Notes under the pieces: generated by a model | The model's input: the letters and a program-made list of their open reading frames with translations, nothing else | The model's database searches: none | What the model was told of the DNA's origin: nothing | From: CAYFKJ01 sp964528595 | GTDB taxonomy: Bacteria; Pseudomonadota; Alphaproteobacteria; UBA2966 | Reading direction: 5' to 3' | DNA length: 64,000 bases | Assembly: GCA_964528595.1 (NCBI GenBank) | Contig: CAZGTM010000007.1 | Span: 31,379 to 95,378, forward strand | Part shown: positions 26,035 to 34,724 of the stretch, piece after piece | Layout of the letters: every line of letters begins with the position of its first letter | Numbering within the stretch: the stretch's first letter is position 1 | Made by a program: the position numbers and the translations under genes

Positions 26035-26904
26035 ATGAGATTAGCCACCACCTCCATCGCCGTGTCCGCCGTTATTGGCTTGGGCGCACTTTCGATTGCC
26101 CAGGGCGCCATTGCCGAAGAGATCAAGGATCCGGTCATTGCGAAGGTGAACGGCGACGCGATTTACAAGTCCGAGGTTCTGATGTTCTTCCAAAGCCTGC
26201 CGGATCAATACAAGCGGATGCCCATCGGCGTTTTGTTCCCGCAACTTCGCTCGGCGCTGGTCGACCGCCGCATCATTTCACAGCAGGCCAGGAAGGAAGA
26301 GTTCGACAAGGACGAGACGGTCCAACGCCAGATGGCTTTTTTCCTCGACGGCGTGTTGCAGGAACGCTACCTGAACAAGTATGTCAGGGCCAAGCTGACG
26401 GAAGAGCATCTGCGCTCGATCTACGACGATACCATTGCCAAGCAGACGCCTGAGGATGAGGTCCATGCCCGGCACATTCTGTTGGAAAACGAAGAGGATG
26501 CCAAAGCCGTCATCGCGGAAATCAAGGGCGGTGCCGATTTTGCCGAAACCGCCAAGAAGCGTTCGAAGGGGCCGTCCGCCCCGCGCGGCGGCGATCTGGG
26601 CTTCTTCGCCAAGGCCGCCATGGTGCCGGAATTCGCCACGGCCGCGTTCGCCATGAAGGCGGGGGAGGTGTCCGAGCAGGCGGTGAAAACCCAGTTCGGC
26701 TGGCATGTCATCAAGGTGGAAGCCCGCCGCGAGGGCAAGAACCCCAGCTTCGAGGAAAGCGCCGATCAGATCCGCAGCGAGGAGGGGCAGAAAATTTCCA
26801 TGGAACTGATGGCGTCACTTCGCAGCGGGGCAAAGATCGAGGAATTCAATGACGACGGTTCGGAGATCAAGCCAATCGTCAAACCGGAAACCAAAACCGA
26901 ATAG
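26035..26904 (+). CDS. Parvulin-type peptidyl-prolyl isomerase, periplasmic
   Basis: A 289-residue PPIase with a signal peptide (1-26, ending GAIAEE). A SurA/PrsA-like N-terminal helical region (IAKVNGDAIYKSEVLMFFQ) is followed by one parvulin domain from about 140: VHARHILLENEEDAKAV, GADFAETAKKRSKGPSA, GGDLGFF and FGWHVIKVE. It should aid folding of exported or outer-membrane proteins. The start has AGGAGAAATTTGTT before ATG. It is monocistronic as far as can be seen. Confidence 0.93.
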   Translation: MRLATTSIAVSAVIGLGALSIAQGAIAEEIKDPVIAKVNGDAIYKSEVLMFFQSLPDQYKRMPIGVLFPQLRSALVDRRIISQQARKEEFDKDETVQRQMAFFLDGVLQERYLNKYVRAKLTEEHLRSIYDDTIAKQTPEDEVHARHILLENEEDAKAVIAEIKGGADFAETAKKRSKGPSAPRGGDLGFFAKAAMVPEFATAAFAMKAGEVSEQAVKTQFGWHVIKVEARREGKNPSFEESADQIRSEEGQKISMELMASLRSGAKIEEFNDDGSEIKPIVKPETKTE

Positions 26905-26965
26905 AGTGCCTGCCCTAAACGGGGTCGCTTTTCCTATGGCCCGTGTCGCGGGCGGGATAGAATAG

Positions 26966-27031
26966 CGCCGGAGCCTGGGGCGAACTGCCCCTGGTAGAAA
27001 TCGGGGAGCCGCCGGGAAACCGCGCCCGGCG
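26966..27031 (+). other. Possible structured leader of the sarcosine/creatine operon
   Basis: CGCCGG (26966-26971) can pair with CCGGCG (27026-27031), enclosing a hairpin GGGGC-GAACT-GCCCC (26977-26991) and a GC-rich segment. It ends nine nt before the GTG of soxB, which lacks an obvious Shine-Dalgarno sequence. It does not match a riboswitch class I know. High GC content makes chance pairing likely. Confidence 0.3.
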
Positions 27032-27040
27032 TTTGGTTAA

Positions 27041-28291
27041 GTGACGCGCTATTCCATCTTCAGTCTAATCCGGAACGCCGTCGGTCATCATAAGGATTGG
27101 CCGCTGGCCTGGCGTAGTCCGGAACCCAAGGCGGAATACGACGTCGTTATCGTCGGCGGCGGCGGCCACGGTCTGGCGACGGCTTATTACCTGGCCAAGG
27201 AACACGGCATTACGAACGTCGCCGTGCTCGAGAAAGGCTGGCTCGGCGGCGGCAACACGGGACGCAACACCACCATCATCCGCTCCAACTACTTGTGGGA
27301 TGAAAGTGCCCATCTCTACGAGCACTCGCTGAAGCTCTACGAGGGCCTGAGCCAGGATCTCAACTATAACATCATGCTGAGCCAGCGTGGGGTTCTGAAT
27401 CTGGCGCACAACCAGCACGACTTGCGCGAACTGGCCCGCCGCATTTCAGCAAACCGCCTGAACGGCATCGATTCGGAATTTCTCACCCCCGCTGAGATCA
27501 AGCGCATGGTGCCGCTGCTGGACGTTTCACCCAACACCCGCTATCCCGTCCTGGGTGCTTCACTGCAGCGGCGCGGCGGCGTCGCCCGCCACGATGCGAT
27601 TGCCTGGGGTTACGCCCGAGCGGCGGATGCGCGGGGTGTCGACGTAATCCAGCAATGCGAGGTCACCGGCATTTTGCGCGATGGCGGCCAGGTTACGGGC
27701 GTCGAGACGTCGCGCGGAACAATCAAGGCGAAGAAGGTGGCCCTGGCGGTGGCCGGGCACACAAGCATGCTGGCTCAAATGGCCGACGTCCGCCTGCCCA
27801 TCACCAGCCACCCCTTGCAGGCGATGGTATCCGAGCCGGTCAAACCGGCGCTCGATCAGGTCGTGATGTCCGCCGCCGTGCATGGGTACATCAGTCAGTC
27901 GGACCGCGGCGAAATGGTGATGGGTGCGGGTATCGATACGCTGACAGGTTACACCCAGCGCGGCAGCCTGCCGGTGGTCGAGGAACTACAGCGCGCCATC
28001 GTCGTGCTGTTTCCGTCGTTCAGCCGGCTGCGCCTGATGCGCCAGTGGGGCGGTATCGTCGATACCTGTCCCGACGCCAGTCCGATTATCTCGAAGACGC
28101 CGGTCGGGGGACTTTACGTCAACGGCGGCTGGGGCACCGGTGGCTTCAAGGCGACTCCGGGGTCAGGCTGGGTCTACGCCCATACCATCGCCCGTGACGA
28201 AGCGCATGAACTGAATGCGCCGTTTGCGTTGGAGCGCTTCACGACGGGCGCCCTGATCGATGAACACGGGGCCGCGGCGGTGGCGCACTGA
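27041..28291 (+). CDS. soxB: Sarcosine oxidase, beta subunit
   Basis: A 416-residue flavoprotein subunit of heterotetrameric sarcosine oxidase, which demethylates sarcosine to glycine with oxygen, feeding the methyl carbon to tetrahydrofolate. The N-terminus RYSIFSLIRNAVGHHKDW and FAD motif VVIVGGGGHGLATAYYLAKE are near-diagnostic; NTGRNTTIIRSNYLWDESA and NGGWGTGGFKATPGSG follow. It starts at GTG and ends one nt before soxD. The gene order B-D-A-G is the standard one. Confidence 0.97.
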   Translation: MTRYSIFSLIRNAVGHHKDWPLAWRSPEPKAEYDVVIVGGGGHGLATAYYLAKEHGITNVAVLEKGWLGGGNTGRNTTIIRSNYLWDESAHLYEHSLKLYEGLSQDLNYNIMLSQRGVLNLAHNQHDLRELARRISANRLNGIDSEFLTPAEIKRMVPLLDVSPNTRYPVLGASLQRRGGVARHDAIAWGYARAADARGVDVIQQCEVTGILRDGGQVTGVETSRGTIKAKKVALAVAGHTSMLAQMADVRLPITSHPLQAMVSEPVKPALDQVVMSAAVHGYISQSDRGEMVMGAGIDTLTGYTQRGSLPVVEELQRAIVVLFPSFSRLRLMRQWGGIVDTCPDASPIISKTPVGGLYVNGGWGTGGFKATPGSGWVYAHTIARDEAHELNAPFALERFTTGALIDEHGAAAVAH

Positions 28292-28292
28292 G

Positions 28293-28577
28293 ATGCTGAT
28301 TATCGAATGCCCCTGGTGCGGACCACGCGATGAGGCCGAGTTCCAATACGGCGGCGAGGCCCATATCGTGCGCCCGGAAAAACCGGCGGATCTGACGGAC
28401 GAGGAATGGTCCGATTACCTTTTCATGCGGACCAACACCAAGGGCCGGTTCCTTGAGCGTTGGATGCACGCCGCTGGCTGCCGCCGCTGGTTCAACAGCG
28501 TGCGCAATACCGCCACCAACGAGATCGAGGCGGTCTACCGGATGGGAGAGCAACCTCCCAAGGGCGACGGCTCATGA
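28293..28577 (+). CDS. soxD: Sarcosine oxidase, delta subunit
   Basis: A 94-residue zinc-binding subunit. It opens with MLIIECPWCGPRDEAEF (CPWCG metal site) and has WMHAAGCRRWFN further on, both conserved in SoxD. It begins one nt after soxB and its stop overlaps the soxA start in an ATGA. Confidence 0.96.
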   Translation: MLIIECPWCGPRDEAEFQYGGEAHIVRPEKPADLTDEEWSDYLFMRTNTKGRFLERWMHAAGCRRWFNSVRNTATNEIEAVYRMGEQPPKGDGS

Positions 28578-31500
28578 GCACGCAATCACACCGCTTGGCC
28601 GTGGAGCAGGCCCCCGCCGCCCGTATCGACCGCTCAAAAGCCCTCTGGTTCACGTTCAACGGCCGCCGTTATCAGGGCTTTGAGGGAGATACGCTGGCAT
28701 CGGCGCTGGTGGCCAACGGCGTCCGCTTGGTGGGACGGAGTTTCAAATACCACCGCCCGCGCGGCCTCTTCGGCGCCGGGTCGGAGGAGCCCAACGCCAT
28801 CGTCCAGGTCGAAAGCGGCGCGCGCACCCTGCCCAACCTGCGCGCCACGCAGGTGGAGCTTTACGACGGGCTGACCGCCGACAGCGTCAATGCCTGGCCT
28901 AGCGTGGAATTCGATATTGGGATCGTCAACGATCTCGCCTCGCGCCTGTTGCCGGCCGGGTTCTATTACAAGACCTTCATGTGGCCGGCGAGTTGGTGGA
29001 TGACATACGAGCACGTCATTCGCCGTGCGGCTGGGTTAGGCGTGGCGCCGCCGTCGGCCGATCCCGATACCTACGACCACATGTATGCGCATTGCGATAT
29101 TCTCATCGTCGGCGGTGGCCCCACGGGGCTTGCCGCCGCCCTGGCGGCGGGCCGCACAGGTGCCCGCGTGATCATTGCGGATGAGCAGTCGGAATTCGGC
29201 GGCGCCCTGCTGGGGTCGCGTTCCGAAATCGATGACATGCCGGGTATCGAATGGGCAGCCTCGGCGGTGGCGGAACTGGCGGGCATGGACGAGGTCCGCG
29301 TCATGCCCCGGACGACGGCGTTCGGTCACTACGATCATAACTACATCGGACTGCTGGAGCGCCGGACGGATCATTTCGGACCGGGACGCGGCGACGGCAA
29401 CGTTTCCCGGCAAAGGATGTGGAAGATCCGGGCCGGACGGGTGATCCATGCCGGTGGCGCCATCGAGCGGTCCCTGGTCTTCGCCGGCAACGACAGGCCC
29501 GGCGTGATGCTGGCCTCTGGGGCCGCAACTTATGCCAACCGCTGGGCCGCCGTGGCGGGCCGCCGCGCCGTGGTGTTCACCAATAATGATGGCGCCTATG
29601 CCGCCGCCGCCGATTTGGTCGACGCAGGCGTGGCCGTGCAGGCGCTGGTCGACCTTCGTCCCGAGCCCGGCATGGACGCCCGCATGCAGGCGGAGGCCCG
29701 CGACATCGAGATACTTGGCGCCCACGCCGTGGTCGGAACCCGGGGCCGCCGGGGCATCGAGGGCGTCGACGTGATGATGCTCAATGACGATGCCTCCGGT
29801 CTCAATGTGGGGGACAGACGCATCGACTGCGATCTCGTCGCCGTATCGGGCGGCTGGAGCCCCGCCGTGCATCTCCATTGTCATGCCGGCGGTAAGGTCG
29901 AATTCGATGCCATTCAGGGCTGTTTCGTGCCCGGCCGGACGACCCAGGATGCGCATTCCGCAGGCGCTGCGAACGGCCAGTTCGAACTGGCCGAATGTTT
30001 GTCCGGCGGCTGGCAGGCGGGCGCGGATGCAGCCGATGCACAAGGTTTCCGCAAGCCGGGCCGGGCGCCCAAACCGCCCGCCGCCGAATTCGTTTCAACC
30101 GCGCCGCCCCGGCATGTCTGGACCATCCCGGCCAAGCCCGGCAGGCAAAACAGCGTCAAACGCTTCGTTGATTTACAACACGACGTGACCGACGCCGATA
30201 TTCGCTTGGCGGCGCGGGAAGGCTACCAATCGGTCGAACACCTCAAACGCTACACGACGCTGGGCATGGGAACCGATCAGGGCAAGACGTCCAACGTGCC
30301 GGGCCTCGCCATCCTGGCCGACGCGCTCGACAAACCCATCCCCGAGGTTGGCACGACGACGTTCCGGCCGCCCTACACGGCCATTACCATGGGTGCGGTC
30401 GCCGGACGCCATATCGGTCAGATGCTCGATCCCGTGCGCCGCTCGCCCATGCACCATTGGCACGAGGACCACGGCGCCGCGTTCGAGGACGTCGGGCAAT
30501 GGAAACGTCCCTGGTATTATCCGCGCGACGGTGAAGACCTACATGCCGCCGTCGACCGCGAGTGCCTGGCGGCGCGCAACGCCATCGGCATTTTGGATGC
30601 GACGACGCTGGGCAAGATCGATATTCAGGGACCGGACGCCTCTGAATTCCTCAACCGCATCTACACCAACGCCTGGTCGAAGCTGGAGATCGGCCGTTGC
30701 CGGTACGGCCTGATGCTGGGCGAAGACGGGATGATCATGGACGACGGGGTGACGTCGCGCATCGCGGAAAACCAATATCTGATGACGACGACGACCGGCA
30801 ATGCCGCCTCGGTTATGGGCTGGCTGGAGGATTGGCTGCAGACGGAATGGCCGGATCTGCGCGTCTACTGCAATTCCATATCGGAGTACTGGGCGACGCT
30901 GACAATCAGCGGCCCGTTCGCCCGTGATCTACTGGCCGAGCTGTGCAGCGATATCGATTTGTCGGCGGAGGCTTTTCCCTTCATGTCGTGGCGCGAGGGG
31001 ACCGTGGCGGGAACGCCCGCCCGTATCTTCCGCATCAGCTTTACCGGTGAGGTTAGCTTCGAAATCAACGTCGGAGCTTCGCACGGCCTGGGTCTCTGGC
31101 AGGCTCTGATGACGGCAGGTGAGAAATACGGCATCACACCATACGGTACCGAGAGCATGCACGTGCTGCGCGCCGAAAAGGGCTACATCATCGTCGGCCA
31201 GGATACCGACGGCACGATGACGCCCGGCGACTGCGGCATGGACTGGATTGTCTCCAAGAAAAAGCCCGACTTTATCGGCAAGCGCAGCCTGAGCCGGCCA
31301 GACACCGTGCGCGAAGATCGCAAACAGCTTGTCGGCCTGTTCACGGAAGACCCCTTGCAGGTGCTGCCCGAGGGGGCGCAAATCGTCGACGATCCAGATG
31401 CCGCCGTGCCCATGCCAATGATCGGGCATGTTACGTCGAGCTACCATAGCGCCAATTTGGGCCGTTCCATCGCGCTGGCGGTCGTCCGGGGCGGTCTCGG

Positions 31501-31609
31501 GCGGATGGGCGAAACCGTTCACCTGCCCTTGGACAACGGACGGACGGCGCGGGCTGAAATTACCGGCACCGTGTTCTACGATGCGGACGGGGAGAGGCTC
31601 CATGGCTGA
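28574..31609 (+). CDS. soxA: Sarcosine oxidase, alpha subunit
   Basis: A 1011-residue subunit. Order: an N-terminal 2Fe-2S-like fold without cluster Cys (FTFNGRRYQGFEGDTLASAL), an NAD-binding domain with ILIVGGGPTGLAAALAAGRTGA near 175, then a folate-binding GcvT-like C-terminal half (from about 600; LEIGRCRYGLMLGEDGMIMDDG, GMDWIVSKKKPDFIGKRSL). The start at 28574 overlaps the soxD stop; an upstream in-frame start lies inside soxD and was rejected. The complex makes glycine, peroxide and 5,10-methylene-THF in the cytoplasm. Confidence 0.97.
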   Translation: MSTQSHRLAVEQAPAARIDRSKALWFTFNGRRYQGFEGDTLASALVANGVRLVGRSFKYHRPRGLFGAGSEEPNAIVQVESGARTLPNLRATQVELYDGLTADSVNAWPSVEFDIGIVNDLASRLLPAGFYYKTFMWPASWWMTYEHVIRRAAGLGVAPPSADPDTYDHMYAHCDILIVGGGPTGLAAALAAGRTGARVIIADEQSEFGGALLGSRSEIDDMPGIEWAASAVAELAGMDEVRVMPRTTAFGHYDHNYIGLLERRTDHFGPGRGDGNVSRQRMWKIRAGRVIHAGGAIERSLVFAGNDRPGVMLASGAATYANRWAAVAGRRAVVFTNNDGAYAAAADLVDAGVAVQALVDLRPEPGMDARMQAEARDIEILGAHAVVGTRGRRGIEGVDVMMLNDDASGLNVGDRRIDCDLVAVSGGWSPAVHLHCHAGGKVEFDAIQGCFVPGRTTQDAHSAGAANGQFELAECLSGGWQAGADAADAQGFRKPGRAPKPPAAEFVSTAPPRHVWTIPAKPGRQNSVKRFVDLQHDVTDADIRLAAREGYQSVEHLKRYTTLGMGTDQGKTSNVPGLAILADALDKPIPEVGTTTFRPPYTAITMGAVAGRHIGQMLDPVRRSPMHHWHEDHGAAFEDVGQWKRPWYYPRDGEDLHAAVDRECLAARNAIGILDATTLGKIDIQGPDASEFLNRIYTNAWSKLEIGRCRYGLMLGEDGMIMDDGVTSRIAENQYLMTTTTGNAASVMGWLEDWLQTEWPDLRVYCNSISEYWATLTISGPFARDLLAELCSDIDLSAEAFPFMSWREGTVAGTPARIFRISFTGEVSFEINVGASHGLGLWQALMTAGEKYGITPYGTESMHVLRAEKGYIIVGQDTDGTMTPGDCGMDWIVSKKKPDFIGKRSLSRPDTVREDRKQLVGLFTEDPLQVLPEGAQIVDDPDAAVPMPMIGHVTSSYHSANLGRSIALAVVRGGLGRMGETVHLPLDNGRTARAEITGTVFYDADGERLHG

Positions 31610-32207
31610 TCCCTTGCGGCAAAGCGCCCTGGCGCACCTCCATCTTATCGCCCGCGCAGAGGCCTCGCCGTCCGGGGCCGGCGTGGTGATGGGCGAACGC
31701 GGTTTCCGTTGCCAGTGGGTCTTGCGGGGACATTTCGAAGACGAGGTGTTTACCGCCGCCATGCTCGCGGAGACCGGCAGCGCCCCGCCCCTCAAACCCA
31801 ATTCGGTCCACGCCAGCGGTAAGATCGAGGTGCTTTGGCTTGGTCCGGACGAATGGCTGGTCGTGGGACCGGACGACTCCGATGTGGGTCGACGGTTGAG
31901 CGAAGCCTTAAAGGATACCCACGCCGCCGCCACTGACGTCAGCGAAAGCCGAACGGTTATCGCCTTGTCCGGGCTCCACGCCCGCGACGTTCTGGCGAAG
32001 GGATGCGCGTTGGATTTACACCCCAGCGTGTTCGGGGCCGGCCAGTGCGCCCAATCGACACTGGGGCATGTTCACGTCATCCTACACCGGCGCTCGGAAG
32101 CGCCGGAATTCGACATATATGTACACCGCAGCTTCGCCGAAGCGCTTTGGCAGTGGCTGGAAGATGCCGCCGCCGAGTATGGCCTGGTGATCTCAAATCC
32201 CTCATAG
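31602..32207 (+). CDS. soxG: Sarcosine oxidase, gamma subunit
   Basis: A 201-residue SoxG, structurally related to the GcvT fold and completing the tetramer. LWLGPDEWLVVGPDD, VSESRTVIALSGLHARDVLAKG and DIYVHRSFAEALWQWLEDAA are conserved blocks. ATG 31602 overlaps the end of soxA by eight nt. Creatinase follows after 15 nt. Confidence 0.95.
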   Translation: MADPLRQSALAHLHLIARAEASPSGAGVVMGERGFRCQWVLRGHFEDEVFTAAMLAETGSAPPLKPNSVHASGKIEVLWLGPDEWLVVGPDDSDVGRRLSEALKDTHAAATDVSESRTVIALSGLHARDVLAKGCALDLHPSVFGAGQCAQSTLGHVHVILHRRSEAPEFDIYVHRSFAEALWQWLEDAAAEYGLVISNPS

Positions 32208-32222
32208 CGACCGGTTAAGCCC

Positions 32223-33440
32223 ATGAGCAATATCGACGACATGCCCCGTCTGATTACGATCGACAACGGCGAACGACTACCGGCAACCTTCAGCCAGGCC
32301 GAGATGGACAGGCGTCTTGCGGGTGTGCGGGGCCATATGGCGGAGGTGAACCTGGACGCGGTACTTTTCACCTCCTACCACAACGTCAACTACCACGCGG
32401 ACTTTCTCTACTGCGCCTTTGGCCGACCGTTCGGTGTGGTCGTGACAGCCGACGACAGCACCTTGATTTCAGCCAATATCGACGGTGGCCAGCCCGGACG
32501 GCGCAGTCCCGATAATCTGGTCTATACCGACTGGCAGCGCGATAACTTCATTGCCGCCGTGAAGCAGCTTGCAGCCGGGGTGAAACGGTTGGGCGTGGAG
32601 TTCGACCACGTGACCCTGGATGTCCGCGCCAAACTCGAAGCCGCACTGGATGGAGTTGAACTGATCGACGCAAGCCTGGCTGCGATGAAACGGCGAATGG
32701 TGAAATCGCCGGAGGAAGTCGTTCTCATCAAGAACGGCGCGCGGACAGCAGATATCGGAGGCGCCGCCTGTGTCGAGGCCATCGCCGAAGGCGTGCCGGA
32801 ATTCGAGGTCGCCAATCATGCCACGGCCGCCATGGTGCGCGAGATCGCCGGGACCTACCCGGACGGCGAACTGCGCGACACCTGGACCTGGTTCCAGTCC
32901 GGCATCAATACCGACGGCGCCCACAACCCCGTGACCTCACGCAGGCTGCAACGGGGCGATATCCTGAGCTTGAACTGTTTCCCCATGATCGCCGGTTACT
33001 ACACGGCGTTGGAGAGGACGCTGTTCCTGGACCATGCCTCGGAGCGTCACCTCGAGCTTTGGCAAATCAATTGCGAAGTCCACCGTCGCGGGCTCGAATT
33101 GATCAAGCCCGGCGTGCGCTGCTGCGATATCGCACTGGAGCTCAACGAGATTTATCGCACCCATGACCTGCTGGACCGCCGCACCTTCGGCTACGGCCAT
33201 TCCTTCGGCGTGCTGTCGCACTACTACGGGCGCGAGGCGGGGCTGGAACTCAGGGAGGATATCGAAACCGTGCTGGAGCCCGGCATGGTCGTTTCCATGG
33301 AGCCGATGATCATGATCCCCGAAGGCCAGCCCGGCGCCGGCGGCTACCGCGAACACGACATATTGGTGCTGGGCGATGACGGCGCCGAGAACATCACCAA
33401 ATTCCCCTTCGGGCCGGAGCACAATATCGTCCCTGGCTGA
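32223..33440 (+). CDS. Creatinase (creatine amidinohydrolase)
   Basis: A 405-residue enzyme of the metal-independent creatinase branch of the M24 (pita-bread) family, hydrolysing creatine to sarcosine and urea. It is close to the Pseudomonas enzyme over its whole length as I recall it: FTSYHNVNYHADFLYCAFGR, DTWTWFQSGINTDGAHNP, SLNCFPMIAGYYTALERT and FGYGHSFGVLSHYYGREAGL with the catalytic His. Located 15 nt after soxG, it supplies the substrate of the upstream oxidase. No creatininase or urease is in the window. It abuts the convergent methyltransferase gene with no gap. Confidence 0.95.
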   Translation: MSNIDDMPRLITIDNGERLPATFSQAEMDRRLAGVRGHMAEVNLDAVLFTSYHNVNYHADFLYCAFGRPFGVVVTADDSTLISANIDGGQPGRRSPDNLVYTDWQRDNFIAAVKQLAAGVKRLGVEFDHVTLDVRAKLEAALDGVELIDASLAAMKRRMVKSPEEVVLIKNGARTADIGGAACVEAIAEGVPEFEVANHATAAMVREIAGTYPDGELRDTWTWFQSGINTDGAHNPVTSRRLQRGDILSLNCFPMIAGYYTALERTLFLDHASERHLELWQINCEVHRRGLELIKPGVRCCDIALELNEIYRTHDLLDRRTFGYGHSFGVLSHYYGREAGLELREDIETVLEPGMVVSMEPMIMIPEGQPGAGGYREHDILVLGDDGAENITKFPFGPEHNIVPG

Positions 33441-34007
33441 TCAGTCTTCGGGGTCGGATCGCCGATAGTTGTAAACGCCGTTTTTCTTCCCCTGATCCGT
33501 AAACAATCCCGACCGGGAAATAGCTGTCGGTATCCAGCCCGGAACCGGGAACATCCACACGGCCATTCCGCCCTCCGGTTTCAACACCCTGTGCATTTCC
33601 GGCAGCAGCTTACCCAAAGGCAGAGTTGGAAAAGGTAAGACGCCGAACAGCAAAGCCAGATCGACGCTGCCGGCCTCCAGGCCGGTTTGCAGGGCATCGC
33701 GCCTGATCACCTCGACGTTGTTCAGACCCGCCCGACGGATCTTATCTTTTACTTTTTCGACGAAATGCGTAACCGGATCCATGGCGATGAGGCGGCCGCT
33801 TTCACCGATCATTTCGGCGGCTGGCAGGGTAAAGAAACCTGTGCCGCAACCCACCTCCAGGATGCTCTGCCCGGGCTTGATATCGGCGGCCAGTAGAGTT
33901 TTCCGCGGATCCATCAGCCTCTCGCGCAACCGGCTTTCCATGGTCGCTCCGCCGGGCCACGAAAGAACGTTCATCAGCCAGGAATTTCCGAGTTTTTCAG
34001 TATCCAC
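33441..34007 (-). CDS. Class I SAM-dependent methyltransferase
   Basis: A 188-residue methyltransferase: motif I SILEVGCGTGFFTLP, acidic AMDPVTHFVEKVKDKIRRAG, VIRRDALQTGL and VDLALLFGVLPFPTLP. GTG at 34007 has AGGGAG five nt upstream; GTG at 34013 overlaps that site and is less likely. The family resembles UbiE/Methyltransf_11 proteins of unknown substrate. Its end meets the end of creatinase exactly. Confidence 0.82.
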   Translation of the reverse strand: MDTEKLGNSWLMNVLSWPGGATMESRLRERLMDPRKTLLAADIKPGQSILEVGCGTGFFTLPAAEMIGESGRLIAMDPVTHFVEKVKDKIRRAGLNNVEVIRRDALQTGLEAGSVDLALLFGVLPFPTLPLGKLLPEMHRVLKPEGGMAVWMFPVPGWIPTAISRSGLFTDQGKKNGVYNYRRSDPED

Positions 34008-34061
34008 GTTCACTCCCTAGTCCGTCCGCAGCGGGGCATCTAAGGGTGAGCTGTGGGTCCG

Positions 34062-34661
34062 TCATTGACTTGTGAGATAAGCGCGGATGAGCTTTTTCGC
34101 TTCGGACAATTCCTTCTTGGACATTTTCGAGGCTATGCGCTTTCGGGCCTTGAGCGCGCTGGATTTGAGTTTGCCCTTGGAGTTGGTGATGCAGAGCGAC
34201 AACCACTTCAGCGCTTCGACGGCATCGCGTTTGACGCCCTTGGCCTTGTCCAATCGCAATGCAATGACGTACTGCGCGCGGGCATAGCCGTTTTCCGCTG
34301 CGCTCAAATACAATTTGATGGCGGCCGCTTCGCTCTTTTCGACGCCTTGCCCTTTACTATGCATCAGACCGAGGCTGTATTGCGCCTTGCCGTAGTCTTG
34401 CTCGGCTGCTCTCTCGTACCACGCCGCCGCCTTGGCAAAGTTTTTCTTTACGCCGTAGCCACGCCGATAAAGCAAACCGATATTGGCCTGCGCCCTTGGA
34501 TCACCGGATTTGGCCGCCGGCAGCCACTCGGCGTAGGCCTTTTTGTAGTCGCCCGCTCTAAAGGCGACGATGCCTTCGGGGAATCCCGCGATGGCCGCCG
34601 ACGGCAGAGCAATCTGGGCGACAAGACATATGGTAAGCAGGCACAGCCGGAGTGCGTGCAT
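34062..34661 (-). CDS. Exported Sel1-repeat protein
   Basis: A 199-residue periplasmic protein with a signal peptide (1-25, ...LPSAAIAG) and three to four Sel1/TPR-like repeats: AQANIGLLYRRGYGVKKNFA, AQYSLGLMHSKGQGVEKSEA and AQYVIALRLDKAKGVKRDAV. The C-terminal 40 residues are Lys-rich. Such proteins scaffold envelope complexes; no partner is evident here. Confidence 0.87.
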   Translation of the reverse strand: MHALRLCLLTICLVAQIALPSAAIAGFPEGIVAFRAGDYKKAYAEWLPAAKSGDPRAQANIGLLYRRGYGVKKNFAKAAAWYERAAEQDYGKAQYSLGLMHSKGQGVEKSEAAAIKLYLSAAENGYARAQYVIALRLDKAKGVKRDAVEALKWLSLCITNSKGKLKSSALKARKRIASKMSKKELSEAKKLIRAYLTSQ

Positions 34662-34724
34662 TTATTCCACCCCATACCTTTCGCGACCTAGGATACTATT
34701 ACGGGTCCGCCCGAGGGAATAGGT

